Shown piece by piece: positions 6,904-14,821 of a stretch of 15,555 nucleotides of DNA (within the stretch, counting starts at the first letter, position 1; every line of letters starts with the position of its first letter). Below the pieces are notes generated by a model that searched no databases, had not been told where the DNA came from, and worked only from the letters and a program-made list of their open reading frames with translations. Origin of the DNA: Chthoniobacter flavus (GTDB taxonomy: Bacteria; Verrucomicrobiota; Verrucomicrobiia; Chthoniobacterales; Terrimicrobiaceae); the NCBI GenBank assembly GCA_945863785.1, contig CAMBAQ010000025.1, positions 1-15,555 of the forward strand. The letters are read 5' to 3'. The position numbers and the translations under genes were made by a program.

Positions 6904-7994
6904 GAACGTGCGCCGGGGCAGTCGAGAACGGTGTGGAGGTTGCATTTTTCGAGGAGTTTTTGCCGAAGGCTGACGGAGGCGTTATCGGTGTTCGAGAGGA
7001 AGGTGTTCTTGATGACGACTCCCGCGCGGCCAGCGGCCTTGAGGATTTTAGTGAAATGCTGGAGGAAGAGGAACGCTGTCTCGCCGGTGCGGATGGGGAA
7101 GTTTTGCTGCACTTCCTTGCGCTCTTTGCCGCCGAAGGGCGGATTGGCGACGATGTTGTCGAAGCGATCTCTTTCCTGAACGTCGGCGAGGTTCTCGGCG
7201 AGCGTGTTCGTGTGAATGATGTTCGGCGCCTCGATGCCGTGCAGGATCATGTTCACGATCGCGATCACGTAGGCGAGGGACTTCTTTTCCTTCCCGTAGA
7301 AAGTGCGCTCTTGCAGGGTGCGATCCTGGGCGGTGGTGCGCTGGGGATTCTGGGCGCGGAGGTGATCAAAGGATTCGCAGAGGAAGCCGCCCGAACCGAC
7401 GGCAGGGTCGCAGATCGTCTCGCCCAACTTTGGCGCAGTGACAGTGACGATCGCGCGAATGAGCGGGCGTGGGGTGTAATACTCACCGCCGTTGCGCCCG
7501 GCGTTGCCCATGTTTTTGATCTTGGCCTCGTAGAGGTGCGAGAGTTCGTGCTTTTGGGTCTGGGAGGCAAAGCGGAGTTCGTCGATGTGGTCGATGATCT
7601 CGCGGAGGTTGTAAACGCTCTGGATGCGGTTCTTTATCTCACCGAAGATTTCGCCGATTTTGTATTCGATGGTGTTCGGGTTATCGCTCGCCTTGTCCTT
7701 TAAAACGTGCAGATAGGGAAAGAGCTTCTGGTTGACGAAGTCGAGAAGATCGTCGCCGCCGGGCGCGGTGTTATGGTCCATCTTGCCGTCTTTGCCCTTC
7801 GGCGCAGCCCACGTTTCCCAGCGGTAGGGCTTGTCGAGGATGTGGTCATAGCCCTTGCCCTCCAGCGCCGCCTCGGTGGACTTATCGTTCTCGAGAGCAT
7901 CGAGGTATTTTAGGAAGAGGAGCCAAGACGTCTGCTCCGTGTAGTCGAGCTCGCTGGTGCAGCCAGCGTCTTTCCAGAGAACGTCGTCGATGTT
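6894..7994 (-). pseudogene. hsdM: Type I restriction-modification DNA methylase HsdM, truncated at both ends
   Basis: HsdM transfers a methyl group from SAM to adenine within the HsdM2S complex. Recognisable sequence starts at NIDDVLWKDAGCTSELDYTE (codon at 7994), but an in-frame TAA at 7997-7995 directly precedes it and the expected start codon is gone. The frame then runs through YCPY-like linker sequence to the SAM motif CDPAVGSGGF and the catalytic NPPF (IVANPPFGGKE). Homology ends at LHTVLDCPG. There a single missing base seems to turn the family's PGGTF into PGA; in the shifted frame TFIGA still follows, and similarity stops near 6894. From the ATG at 7781 a 348-codon frame stays open to 6735, but its last 57 or so residues are out-of-frame junk. 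The target recognition-interacting C-terminus is lost, and no hsdS or hsdR is in the window, so methylation activity is very unlikely. Confidence 0.88.
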
Positions 7995-8173
7995 TTACGA
8001 ACATGGCGCACCGATAACGCGCAGAATGGGCGAGCATTGGCAGAAGATAATTCGGTCTTTCATGCTAACGCCTCTCTGTCTCAGATCGTACACGAGTGAT
8101 GGTTAATCTGATGTCATTGGGGGCTCACGATGTTTCCTTGCAGGAAGCTGAGAAATCGCGAAAATCAGGGGAA

Positions 8174-8650
8174 ATGGATAAACAATTTCCGACACGTCCA
8201 AGCGTAGATCCGAAGTCCTCGAGGGCATATGCTATCGTGGCGAGTGAGTTTAATCGGGATCTTGTTCAATCCTTGGCGGATCATGCTACAGCGGAGCTTA
8301 TTTCCTTGGAACCAGATGCTGTCGTGGATGTTTTTTGGGTGCCTGGCTCTTTTGAAATTCCTTTATTTGTTCAAGCGGCAGCAAAATCGCGACGCTACGA
8401 TGCTCTGCTCGCTCTGGGTTTGATCCTGCAAGGGGAAACCGCGCATGCTTCCCTGATTGCGGATGCGGTCACCAAGTCTCTTTTAAATATTTCCCTCGAA
8501 TTCGAACTCCCCGTGATTCATGAGGTCTTACTTGTGAATAGCATGGAACAAGCTCAGGCCCGTTGCATGGGAACCGAGCACAACCGAGGAGTGGAAGCTG
8601 CAAAAGCTGCGGTATCCGCCACACGCAATCTGTTAGTTTTTAATAAATAA
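8174..8650 (+). CDS. ribH: 6,7-dimethyl-8-ribityllumazine synthase
   Basis: Lumazine synthase condenses 5-amino-6-ribitylaminouracil with 3,4-dihydroxy-2-butanone 4-phosphate in the penultimate step of riboflavin synthesis, usually as a 60-mer or pentamer. From the ATG at 8174 the protein has 158 residues, the normal length. Family landmarks are SEFNRDL (24-30), VPGSFEIP (57-64), the catalytic region LILQGETAH (83-91, His91) and the phosphate-side motif EHNRGVEAA (135-143). The common VIRG before the catalytic His is ILQG here, a modest deviation. The frame is open upstream to GTG 8096 and ATGs at 8099 and 8111. I chose 8174 because it fits family length and has AGGGGA just before it, though the spacing is short. 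It lies one base before nusB and is probably the first gene of a ribH-nusB-ftsY operon. No FMN riboswitch was recognised upstream. Confidence 0.93.
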   Translation: MDKQFPTRPSVDPKSSRAYAIVASEFNRDLVQSLADHATAELISLEPDAVVDVFWVPGSFEIPLFVQAAAKSRRYDALLALGLILQGETAHASLIADAVTKSLLNISLEFELPVIHEVLLVNSMEQAQARCMGTEHNRGVEAAKAAVSATRNLLVFNK

Positions 8651-8651
8651 T

Positions 8652-9080
8652 ATGGGTCTTCGACGCGACGCCCGCGAAGCAGCGGCACAATATCTTTACC
8701 AACGTGAAATGCAGGGGGACGAAAGCGATACCGCATTAACCGAGTTCTACGACATGCGGGGACTGAGTCCGAGCGGTCGCCGTTTTTGCGACGCGCTCCT
8801 GCAAGGCTGGATGCGCCATCGCGAGAGTGTCGATGAGGCCATCCGAAAAAATGCGCTGAACTTTGAGTTTAACCGCCTTTCGGCCGTAGATCGGAATGTC
8901 CTGCGCGTCGCCACCTACGAACTCCTCCACTGCCCAGATGTACCTCCGGCCGTAGCCATTAACGAGGCGATTGAAATTGCTAAAAAATTCAGTACGGGAG
9001 ATTCGGGCAAGTTCGTCAACGGGGTGCTCGATAACATCCGCAAGCAATTTCGCGCGAGCGTCAAACCTTCCGCCCATTAA
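8652..9080 (+). CDS. nusB: Transcription antitermination factor NusB
   Basis: NusB binds boxA RNA together with NusE (ribosomal protein S10) and supports antitermination and maturation of rRNA transcripts. The 142-residue all-helical protein shows the normal N-terminal RRDAREAAAQYLYQ (4-17). The conserved C-terminal half runs LSAVDRNVLRVATYELL (76-92), VAINEAIEIAKKFS (101-114) and KFVNGVLDNI (120-129). The start lies one base after the ribH stop and the stop three bases before ftsY, so the three genes are very likely co-transcribed. The ribH-nusB pairing is widespread in bacteria. Nothing in the sequence looks unusual. Confidence 0.96.
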   Translation: MGLRRDAREAAAQYLYQREMQGDESDTALTEFYDMRGLSPSGRRFCDALLQGWMRHRESVDEAIRKNALNFEFNRLSAVDRNVLRVATYELLHCPDVPPAVAINEAIEIAKKFSTGDSGKFVNGVLDNIRKQFRASVKPSAH

Positions 9081-9083
9081 ACG

Positions 9084-9932
9084 ATGGCTGCGGGATTTTT
9101 TAAAAGCTTCCTCGCCAAATTCACTGGTGCGCCGGTGGACTGGGATGAACTCGAGGAGTTGCTCATTCGGGCCGACTTGGGTGTCACAATGACGCGCCAC
9201 ATTTTGGAAGCTCTCCGAGCTCGTGGATGGGACGTCACTGGCGAAACGGCGCTCGAGGTGACTCGCGAGGAAATACTCAAAATCTTGCCTCCTACCCCAC
9301 CCCCGCCATCACCCTTGGCGGGCAAGCCCAATACCTTTCTCATCGTTGGCGTGAATGGAACCGGTAAAACGACATCGGCCGCGAAATTTGCGCACTGGCT
9401 GAAATCCCATCACTATTCCTGTCTCCTCGTGGCGGCGGACACCTTTCGAGCCGCAGCTATCGAGCAACTCTGCCGCTGGGGTGATCGTCTCGGCATCGAG
9501 GTACTGAAAAGCCAATATCAGGGCGACTCGGCGGCACTTTGCTACGATGCTTGGAATAGCGCGCACCGCCGGAATATCGAGTTCCTCATTTGCGATACGG
9601 CAGGACGCCTCCACACGAAAAGTAACCTCATGCAGGAACTCGCCAAGGTCGCTCGCACACTCAGCAAGCACGATCCCGATGCCCCTCACGAAAAGTGGAT
9701 CGTCCTCGATGCCACGACGGGTTCCAACGCGCTAGTCCAGGCGACGGAATTTCACAAAGCCATCGGCCTCACCGGAGTCATCCTCACCAAACTCGATGGC
9801 AGCGGCAAAGGCGGCATGGCCGTGGCCATTCAGCAGGAAATCGGTATTCCCACTCGCTTCATTGGCACCGGAGAAAAGGAAACCGATTTCGCTCCATTCG
9901 ACCGCGAGGCTTTCGTTAAACAGCTTCTTTAA
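9084..9932 (+). CDS. ftsY: Signal recognition particle receptor FtsY
   Basis: FtsY is the membrane-associated GTPase that receives SRP-ribosome complexes and hands them to the Sec translocon. This copy has 282 residues and consists of the N and G domains only: the long acidic A domain of E. coli FtsY is absent, as in many bacteria. The first helix (MAAGFFKSFLAKF) could serve as the membrane-targeting amphipathic segment. The N domain spans roughly 15-70, followed by a proline-rich linker (69-78). GTPase motifs are GVNGTGKTT (89-97), DTFRAAA (119-125), DTAGR (171-175), TKLDGSGKGG (235-244) and GTGEKETDFAPF (261-272). The 3' end overlaps the convergent MFS gene by 17 bases. Confidence 0.96.
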   Translation: MAAGFFKSFLAKFTGAPVDWDELEELLIRADLGVTMTRHILEALRARGWDVTGETALEVTREEILKILPPTPPPPSPLAGKPNTFLIVGVNGTGKTTSAAKFAHWLKSHHYSCLLVAADTFRAAAIEQLCRWGDRLGIEVLKSQYQGDSAALCYDAWNSAHRRNIEFLICDTAGRLHTKSNLMQELAKVARTLSKHDPDAPHEKWIVLDATTGSNALVQATEFHKAIGLTGVILTKLDGSGKGGMAVAIQQEIGIPTRFIGTGEKETDFAPFDREAFVKQLL

Positions 9933-11217
9933 AAGTTTCGGCGAGCACATCGCCACGATTTTTTGCCGCTGTTTCGTGCAGTTTGCGAACCTGCAGAAGC
10001 GTGAGAATGTTGAGTCCAAAAAGGACGCCAAAATAAATACTATGTCGATGCCAGTGGAATGCCCCCGTGATGACTTCAAACGTCCCGATATAATCCAACG
10101 AGATTCCCCACAAGACCGGAGACGCCCCCAGTCCCAGACTAGTAATAACGCTGAAAAGCGCAAAAAAATGATCCCGCCCCGCCTGAGGCATAATGGCAAA
10201 CGCCATTCGAGAGTTCGCAACATTGAAGCCAGCCCCCGCCACACCAGCAAGAAAGTTGACCAGTAAAACAACTCCGCTTTGCGGGCTCAAAAGCCCTGCC
10301 GCAAGGGAAAACCAACCAAGAATCACGGTGCCAAAAAGAAGCAAGGAAACAAAAAGGACCGCTTTGTTTCCAAATCGATCCAACCACCCACCAACAAAGG
10401 GCAGCACAAGAAGTGAACCCATGAAAGAAAGGCAGGAAATGTACAATACCACCGCGTCATTGAACCCTGGGAGATCCCTTAAATACTGGACGGTAAAAAC
10501 CCCCAGACTTCCAACCTCGAACACAAAAAGAATATTGAACAAAAGAAGCGCCAGGAAGGGCGGATACAGGAAAATCGTCTTCCAAGGAACGGGCTGGGAC
10601 GATTGCTGCACGGCATCCGGAGCATGAACATCAGGAATTTTTTTTATGAAATACAACGCCACGCTACCCGCAAGGCCGCTCAACAAGAAGACCAACGAAA
10701 ATTCGTAAGCGGCGACTTCGCCTCCAATCAAGAACGCAGATACCAGCACAGCCAGCAGAGAACCGGAGAACATAAAAAGCTGATCTCTCGATAAAAACCG
10801 CGCTCTGGCCTCCTCGGGAATCAAGAGGGCTATCCACGGCATCCATGCCGCCGAGGCCGCTCCGCGCATCATGTTAAAAACCAGAATGCAGAAAACCAAT
10901 AGCGTCAGCTTGGTCGTCCGATCGAGAAATCCCAGCACAGGAATGAGCGCTATGAAAAAAATAAAAACCGTCCGTGCCCCCCAGCCCAATAAGACAAACC
11001 GTCGGTAGCCGAAAACCGGCAGGTATTTTGCAGCCGGCAACTGCAACATCGTCATTAGTGGCGTGGCCGCAGCGAGAAGCCCCAAAACAGTCGAGCTCGC
11101 CCCTATACTTTTCGCATAAAGAATGAGCGGCGTTCCAATGACGATCTGGAAGGTGAGCGCATTGAAAAAAGCAAACCAGTGGGCGTTGAAGGATCCTTTT
11201 GGACAATCGGCGCTCAC
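9916..11217 (-). CDS. Major facilitator superfamily transporter, substrate unknown
   Basis: A 433-residue hydrophobic protein with about twelve predicted membrane segments, arranged as two halves with a central cytoplasmic loop near residues 190-215. The loop between helices 2 and 3 (KYLPVFGYRR) and the matching one in the second half (GGWLDRFGNKA) fit the MFS pattern of G-x-x-x-D-R-x-G-R/K. That supports the superfamily but does not give a substrate. The start codon is GTG at 11217, 46 bases after the stop of the small upstream gene, so it may be the last gene of a phoH-led transcript. Its stop codon lies inside the end of ftsY on the other strand. Similar proteins are annotated only as MFS transporters, and I do not assign a role. 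Confidence 0.85.
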   Translation of the reverse strand: MSADCPKGSFNAHWFAFFNALTFQIVIGTPLILYAKSIGASSTVLGLLAAATPLMTMLQLPAAKYLPVFGYRRFVLLGWGARTVFIFFIALIPVLGFLDRTTKLTLLVFCILVFNMMRGAASAAWMPWIALLIPEEARARFLSRDQLFMFSGSLLAVLVSAFLIGGEVAAYEFSLVFLLSGLAGSVALYFIKKIPDVHAPDAVQQSSQPVPWKTIFLYPPFLALLLFNILFVFEVGSLGVFTVQYLRDLPGFNDAVVLYISCLSFMGSLLVLPFVGGWLDRFGNKAVLFVSLLLFGTVILGWFSLAAGLLSPQSGVVLLVNFLAGVAGAGFNVANSRMAFAIMPQAGRDHFFALFSVITSLGLGASPVLWGISLDYIGTFEVITGAFHWHRHSIYFGVLFGLNILTLLQVRKLHETAAKNRGDVLAETFKEAV

Positions 11218-11263
11218 GAATCCCCTATCCCAGATGCGACGGCACTCGATGAATCAGCGGGGC

Positions 11264-11593
11264 TTATTTTGCGCCTTCCGACGGAGCTGCCGTAGGAGCA
11301 ACAAGGCTCAATGCGCTTTGAGCGCTGATCCCCGGCCGATAAACAGGCGCGGATGTACGGGGTGGTTGAATGAGACTCCGATCAATGTAGGCCTGGTTAG
11401 GGGGCGCCGAGATACTGTAACTTCCCTTTCCGTCAGGCATCATCGGTGTGCCCCAGCGGTCGCGGCATACAACTTGTTTAGCCGCGACGGGAGTTCCGTT
11501 AAGAAGGTGGTTTTGAAACTCGGGAAGCGGTGGCTCAACGAGTGTGGTGATCAAGGATCCGCCTGCAATGAGGAACGTGAACATAAGGAACAT
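11264..11593 (-). CDS. Small hypothetical protein with N-terminal membrane segment
   Basis: I do not recognise this 109-residue protein. Residues 2-19 (FLMFTFLIAGGSLITTLV) form a hydrophobic stretch that could be a signal peptide or a single membrane anchor. The rest is hydrophilic, rich in Pro, Ser and Ala and probably poorly structured, with a single cysteine at residue 43 (VVCRDRWGTP). The ATG at 11593 is preceded by GAGG at short distance; an alternative ATG three codons later has better spacing. It lies between phoH (50 bases upstream) and the MFS gene (46 bases downstream) in the same direction, which supports it being a real gene. Function is unknown. Confidence 0.6.
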   Translation of the reverse strand: MFLMFTFLIAGGSLITTLVEPPLPEFQNHLLNGTPVAAKQVVCRDRWGTPMMPDGKGSYSISAPPNQAYIDRSLIQPPRTSAPVYRPGISAQSALSLVAPTAAPSEGAK

Positions 11594-11643
11594 CTACCTC
11601 TGGCATCTCACTCCAGCAAAGACAATTTTTGAAAAAAGGGGAC

Positions 11644-13179
11644 TTACATCCGACTGGCTCCGATCTCAGCAAGCGGACTACGCTCGCCCTTCGTGAGAGA
11701 AATATGAGCCGTAAGTGTGTGACCTCTCAATCGATTGCGAGTGTACACAAGACCATTGGAGCGACTATCCACATAGGGATTATCAATCTGGGCAGGATCT
11801 CCAACCATGACCAATTTGGATCCCCTCGACATGCGGGTCACAACAGTTTTGGCCTCAAGCGGTGTGAGTTGCTGCGCCTCATCGAGACCAAAGAATCGAT
11901 TGGGTATCGATCGACCGCGAATGTAGCAGAGGGCCTCAATTTCCAAAAGGCCGCGCTCAATGAGTTGTTCATACGGCTTCACAATGGGATTTTGATGACC
12001 GCTGTGGGACGCGCCATTCGTTGCAGCAGCGGCATCCTTTTTGCGATCGCTGAAAGGGCGTTGCTTCACTCCGTCAGTTTTTGTCGGATTCAGCGGCATG
12101 AGAAGTTCGCACGCATCATAAATCGACTGCAGCCAAGGATGCATTTTTTCATTCAATGTGCCGGGCAGGAAACCCAGCGTATCTCCCATCGCGACGACGG
12201 GACGACTTACGGTCATTCCATTAAATTCCTGCCTCCCGGTCATGAAGAGCCCCGCCGCGACAGCAAGTAATGTTTTTCCAGTACCGGCTTTTCCATAGCA
12301 CGTAATGAGCGAGATATCGGGATCGAGAAGCGCATCGAGAAAGCACTGCTGACCCGTATTGGCGGGCCGCAGATCAATGCCCCGAGGGCTTTGCAAATGT
12401 GACGGGATGTTAAGGCGAGTAAAAACACCGTCAGCGGTGTGACGCGCCGGCAGCAACTTTCCCTCGGAAACTTGAAGAAGGGCGTATTCGTTGATCTCCA
12501 TTGCCCCCGTTCGCTCGACAGGAAGGGTGATAACACCTGAACTCCCGAATCTTTGGAGTTCGTGCGCCTCGACGGGAATGCTTCGGATGTCGTTGCCGTC
12601 AACATCCTGTTCCGCGACTTTATCGCTGAGATAGTCCTCGCATTGAAGTCCGATCGCCATCGCCCGCAATTGCATGTTGAGATCTTTGGTAACAAGGATC
12701 GTGGGAGCCTCCTCCCGTTCTTGCAAGGCAAGTGCAGCTGCCATAATGCGATGATCCATGCGATCCTGATCAGGAAATATCTTAAGGAAACGCTTCATCG
12801 CCGCATTTGGCTTAGCTCCGCGAGCCGATTCGTTAACCAGAATACGAATGGATCCGCCGCCGGAGGTGGGAGCTCCGTCGGTCACATTGGTCACATTGTG
12901 ACTGAATATTTGGCTCAAGAACCGATGGACCCGTCGAGCGTTTGCGCCACGTTCGTTTTGTTCGTTTTTAAAGTTATCCAACTCGGTGAGGACCTCAACG
13001 GGAATGAAAACATGGTTATTCTGAAAGCGGTTGAGGCAATGCGGGTCGTGCACGAGCACGTTCGTATCGAGAACGAAATTCTTGGCTAAACCAGCAAAGG
13101 AAACTCCGCCACTCGGCGCAAGTTCAGGAAAGAAAAATCCCTGTTCATCTGTTGACTCCAAAGGTGTAGGACGATGCAT
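11644..13179 (-). CDS. PIN domain-PhoH family ATPase (PhoH2-like)
   Basis: The 511-residue protein joins an N-terminal PIN nuclease domain to a C-terminal PhoH P-loop ATPase, the PhoH2 arrangement, for which RNA unwinding and cleavage have been reported in mycobacteria. PIN acidic residues are visible at Asp38 (VLDTNVL), Glu63 and Glu66 (VEVLTELDNFK), Asp139/Asp142 (DQDRMDH) and Asp166 (TKDLN). The ATPase has Walker A GKAGTGKT at 296-303 and Walker B LDEAQ at 432-436, then VGDPAQIDNPYVD at 459-471 and LTKGERSPLAE at 495-505. An Ala/Lys-rich insert at about 363-397 lies between conserved PhoH segments. The frame extends to a TTG at 13209, but the ATG at 13179 is the more normal start. It is likely the first gene ahead of the small protein and the MFS gene. 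Confidence 0.93.
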   Translation of the reverse strand: MHRPTPLESTDEQGFFFPELAPSGGVSFAGLAKNFVLDTNVLVHDPHCLNRFQNNHVFIPVEVLTELDNFKNEQNERGANARRVHRFLSQIFSHNVTNVTDGAPTSGGGSIRILVNESARGAKPNAAMKRFLKIFPDQDRMDHRIMAAALALQEREEAPTILVTKDLNMQLRAMAIGLQCEDYLSDKVAEQDVDGNDIRSIPVEAHELQRFGSSGVITLPVERTGAMEINEYALLQVSEGKLLPARHTADGVFTRLNIPSHLQSPRGIDLRPANTGQQCFLDALLDPDISLITCYGKAGTGKTLLAVAAGLFMTGRQEFNGMTVSRPVVAMGDTLGFLPGTLNEKMHPWLQSIYDACELLMPLNPTKTDGVKQRPFSDRKKDAAAATNGASHSGHQNPIVKPYEQLIERGLLEIEALCYIRGRSIPNRFFGLDEAQQLTPLEAKTVVTRMSRGSKLVMVGDPAQIDNPYVDSRSNGLVYTRNRLRGHTLTAHISLTKGERSPLAEIGASRM

Positions 13180-13381
13180 ATTTTTAATGGCTGAGGTTGA
13201 GTGAAGCAAACATCTCGAGCGTGATGGATGCAGTAAAGTGGAGGTGGAGAAACTTTCGCTGAAACCAGATAGGTTTGGCGATTATTGATGCAGGACGCGA
13301 CTTGGCTGACCTTCTCAAAACAAAATAACCATTAGTCCATTTTATGCCGCGCACAAGGACTTTTAGAATGAATACGAGATT

Positions 13382-13972
13382 TTACTCTTCGCTCAGAAAA
13401 CGGGCGAGCTTCAGTCGCAATTCCTCGCGGGCTCGGAATAACAGGCTTTTCACCGAAGGAACTGTGGTTTTTAAAACCTCCGCAATATCTTCGTAGGGCA
13501 ACTCCTCGTAGCGGCGCAGGATGATTGCCATGCGCTGGGCCTCGGGCAGCGCGGCAATCGCCTTGTCGACCGCTTCACTCAACTCGCTGCGATCGCATTG
13601 CTGGGAACCGGTGCGTGCGTTCGGATCAAGAAACTCTCGGGGAGTACCATCCGCGTGTTCCATCGGAAGCCATTGCGCGCGCTGACGACGCCGAACCTCG
13701 TTAAAAACGAGATTACGAACAATCGTGAGCAACCAAGTTGTGAATTTGGCCGTCTGCTGATAGCGAGATGCGTTATTCCAGACGCGCAAGAAGACTTGCT
13801 GCCCGAGATCCTCGGCACCCTCGAAACTGCCGAGCATTTTTGTAATCGTCCCGATGACCCGCAACTGATGCCGCTCAATCAGTTTTTCAAAAGCAGCCTC
13901 ATCGCCCATCCCCACCCGTCGCATGAGAGCGAAATCCTCGTCATCGGTTAAGGACTCGGGTGGAGAATCCAT
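13382..13972 (-). CDS. ECF-type RNA polymerase sigma factor
   Basis: A 196-residue group 4 (extracytoplasmic function) sigma-70 factor. Region 2 spans about 24-97, with the core-binding and -10 segments GAEDLGQQVFLRVWNNASRY (52-71) and FTTWLLTIVRNLVFNEVRRR (77-96). Region 4 spans about 132-188, including ALPEAQRMAIILRRYEELPY (141-160) and the helix-turn-helix EDIAEVLKTTVPSVKSLLFR (161-180). It would direct RNA polymerase to a small regulon. The ATG at 13972 overlaps the ispE stop by one base (TGATG), suggesting translational coupling; the TTG one codon earlier is less likely. No anti-sigma gene with a recognisable zinc-finger or membrane segment follows: the next gene is phoH after about 200 bases. 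Confidence 0.93.
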   Translation of the reverse strand: MDSPPESLTDDEDFALMRRVGMGDEAAFEKLIERHQLRVIGTITKMLGSFEGAEDLGQQVFLRVWNNASRYQQTAKFTTWLLTIVRNLVFNEVRRRQRAQWLPMEHADGTPREFLDPNARTGSQQCDRSELSEAVDKAIAALPEAQRMAIILRRYEELPYEDIAEVLKTTVPSVKSLLFRAREELRLKLARFLSEE

Positions 13973-14814
13973 CAATGAAGTCCCAGAGGCGATGAGCCCA
14001 TAAGTTGGCAGCGATGTAAAAGAAATGGGGACCCAAACTCGGACAATAAGCGCGACTCGAGATCAACGGCATCCTTGTTCACTATCGCAAAAATGGTGGA
14101 TCCCGATCCCGACATCATCGCAGACAGAACGCCGGCTTGATCAAGTAGCCAACGCTTCAGGACGGGCAGGACGAGGTATTTCGAAAAAACCGGCGCTTCG
14201 AGATCATTCATCAACTCGATGGAACCATGGAATTGGCGAAAAGTTTCGGCGGACTTATTGCTTTTTTGATAGGCTTGATAAGCCCACGGCGTCGGAATAG
14301 GAAACGGAGGCTTTACCAGCAAGACGTTAGCCCCTGGAAAGGATGCAAGCGGCCCGACAATCTCTCCGCGCCCCCGACAGATAGCAGGACAGGAGCGGAT
14401 AAAGAAAGGGACGTCGGAACCGAGCGTCCCCGCTAACGACTCCAAATCGTCAACAGAAAGCCCCGATCCAAGAATCGTATTGAGGGCCTTGAGAGCGGAA
14501 GCCGCATCACTACTCCCTCCGCCGAGACCAGCGCCGTGGGGGATTTTTTTGTCCAAATGAATCCGAGCGTGGAATTGTCGTCCCGTATGCCGAGAAAACG
14601 CATCCACAGCAAGGCAAACGAGATTTGTCCCATCCAATGGTAACGAGGTATCGCTACAGGTGAACTCGACACCCCTCCCCTCCCCGAGTTCGATATCGAG
14701 GGTGTCCGCAAGCGAGAGTGGAGCCATAACGGTCTCGATCTCGTGAAAGCCATCGGCACGTTTGCCGAGGATGCGGAGGCTGAGATTGATCTTGGCCGGG
14801 GCTTGAAAAACCAT
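13972..14814 (-). CDS. ispE: 4-diphosphocytidyl-2-C-methyl-D-erythritol kinase
   Basis: IspE phosphorylates the 2-hydroxyl of CDP-methylerythritol in the MEP pathway of isoprenoid precursor synthesis, using ATP. The 280-residue length is typical. GHMP kinase motifs are in order: APAKINLSLRILGKRADGFH (5-24) with catalytic Lys8, the glycine-rich phosphate loop PHGAGLGGGSSDAA (92-105), catalytic Asp134 in GSDVPFF (132-138), and the C-terminal MSGSGSTIFA motif. The gene starts 7 bases after the upstream membrane protein and its stop overlaps the sigma factor start, so the three probably share a transcript. No missing key residue was seen. Confidence 0.96.
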   Translation of the reverse strand: MVFQAPAKINLSLRILGKRADGFHEIETVMAPLSLADTLDIELGEGRGVEFTCSDTSLPLDGTNLVCLAVDAFSRHTGRQFHARIHLDKKIPHGAGLGGGSSDAASALKALNTILGSGLSVDDLESLAGTLGSDVPFFIRSCPAICRGRGEIVGPLASFPGANVLLVKPPFPIPTPWAYQAYQKSNKSAETFRQFHGSIELMNDLEAPVFSKYLVLPVLKRWLLDQAGVLSAMMSGSGSTIFAIVNKDAVDLESRLLSEFGSPFLLHRCQLMGSSPLGLH

Positions 14815-14821
14815 ACCGAAA

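Noticed and set aside
6933..7703. Long plus-strand open frame of 256 codons
   Set aside because: It is antisense to hsdM, which has clear SAM and NPPF motifs; the plus-strand product is low-complexity with no recognisable motif.
6735..7781. Reading the 348-codon frame as an intact methylase or a new fusion protein
   Set aside because: The N-terminal part upstream of the ATG is clearly homologous but cut by a stop, and the last 57 or so residues are out-of-frame sequence after a probable one-base loss.
7998..8173. FMN riboswitch or tRNA-type attachment site upstream of ribH
   Set aside because: No recognisable conserved riboswitch core, tRNA fold or direct repeat pair was found by eye in this short stretch.
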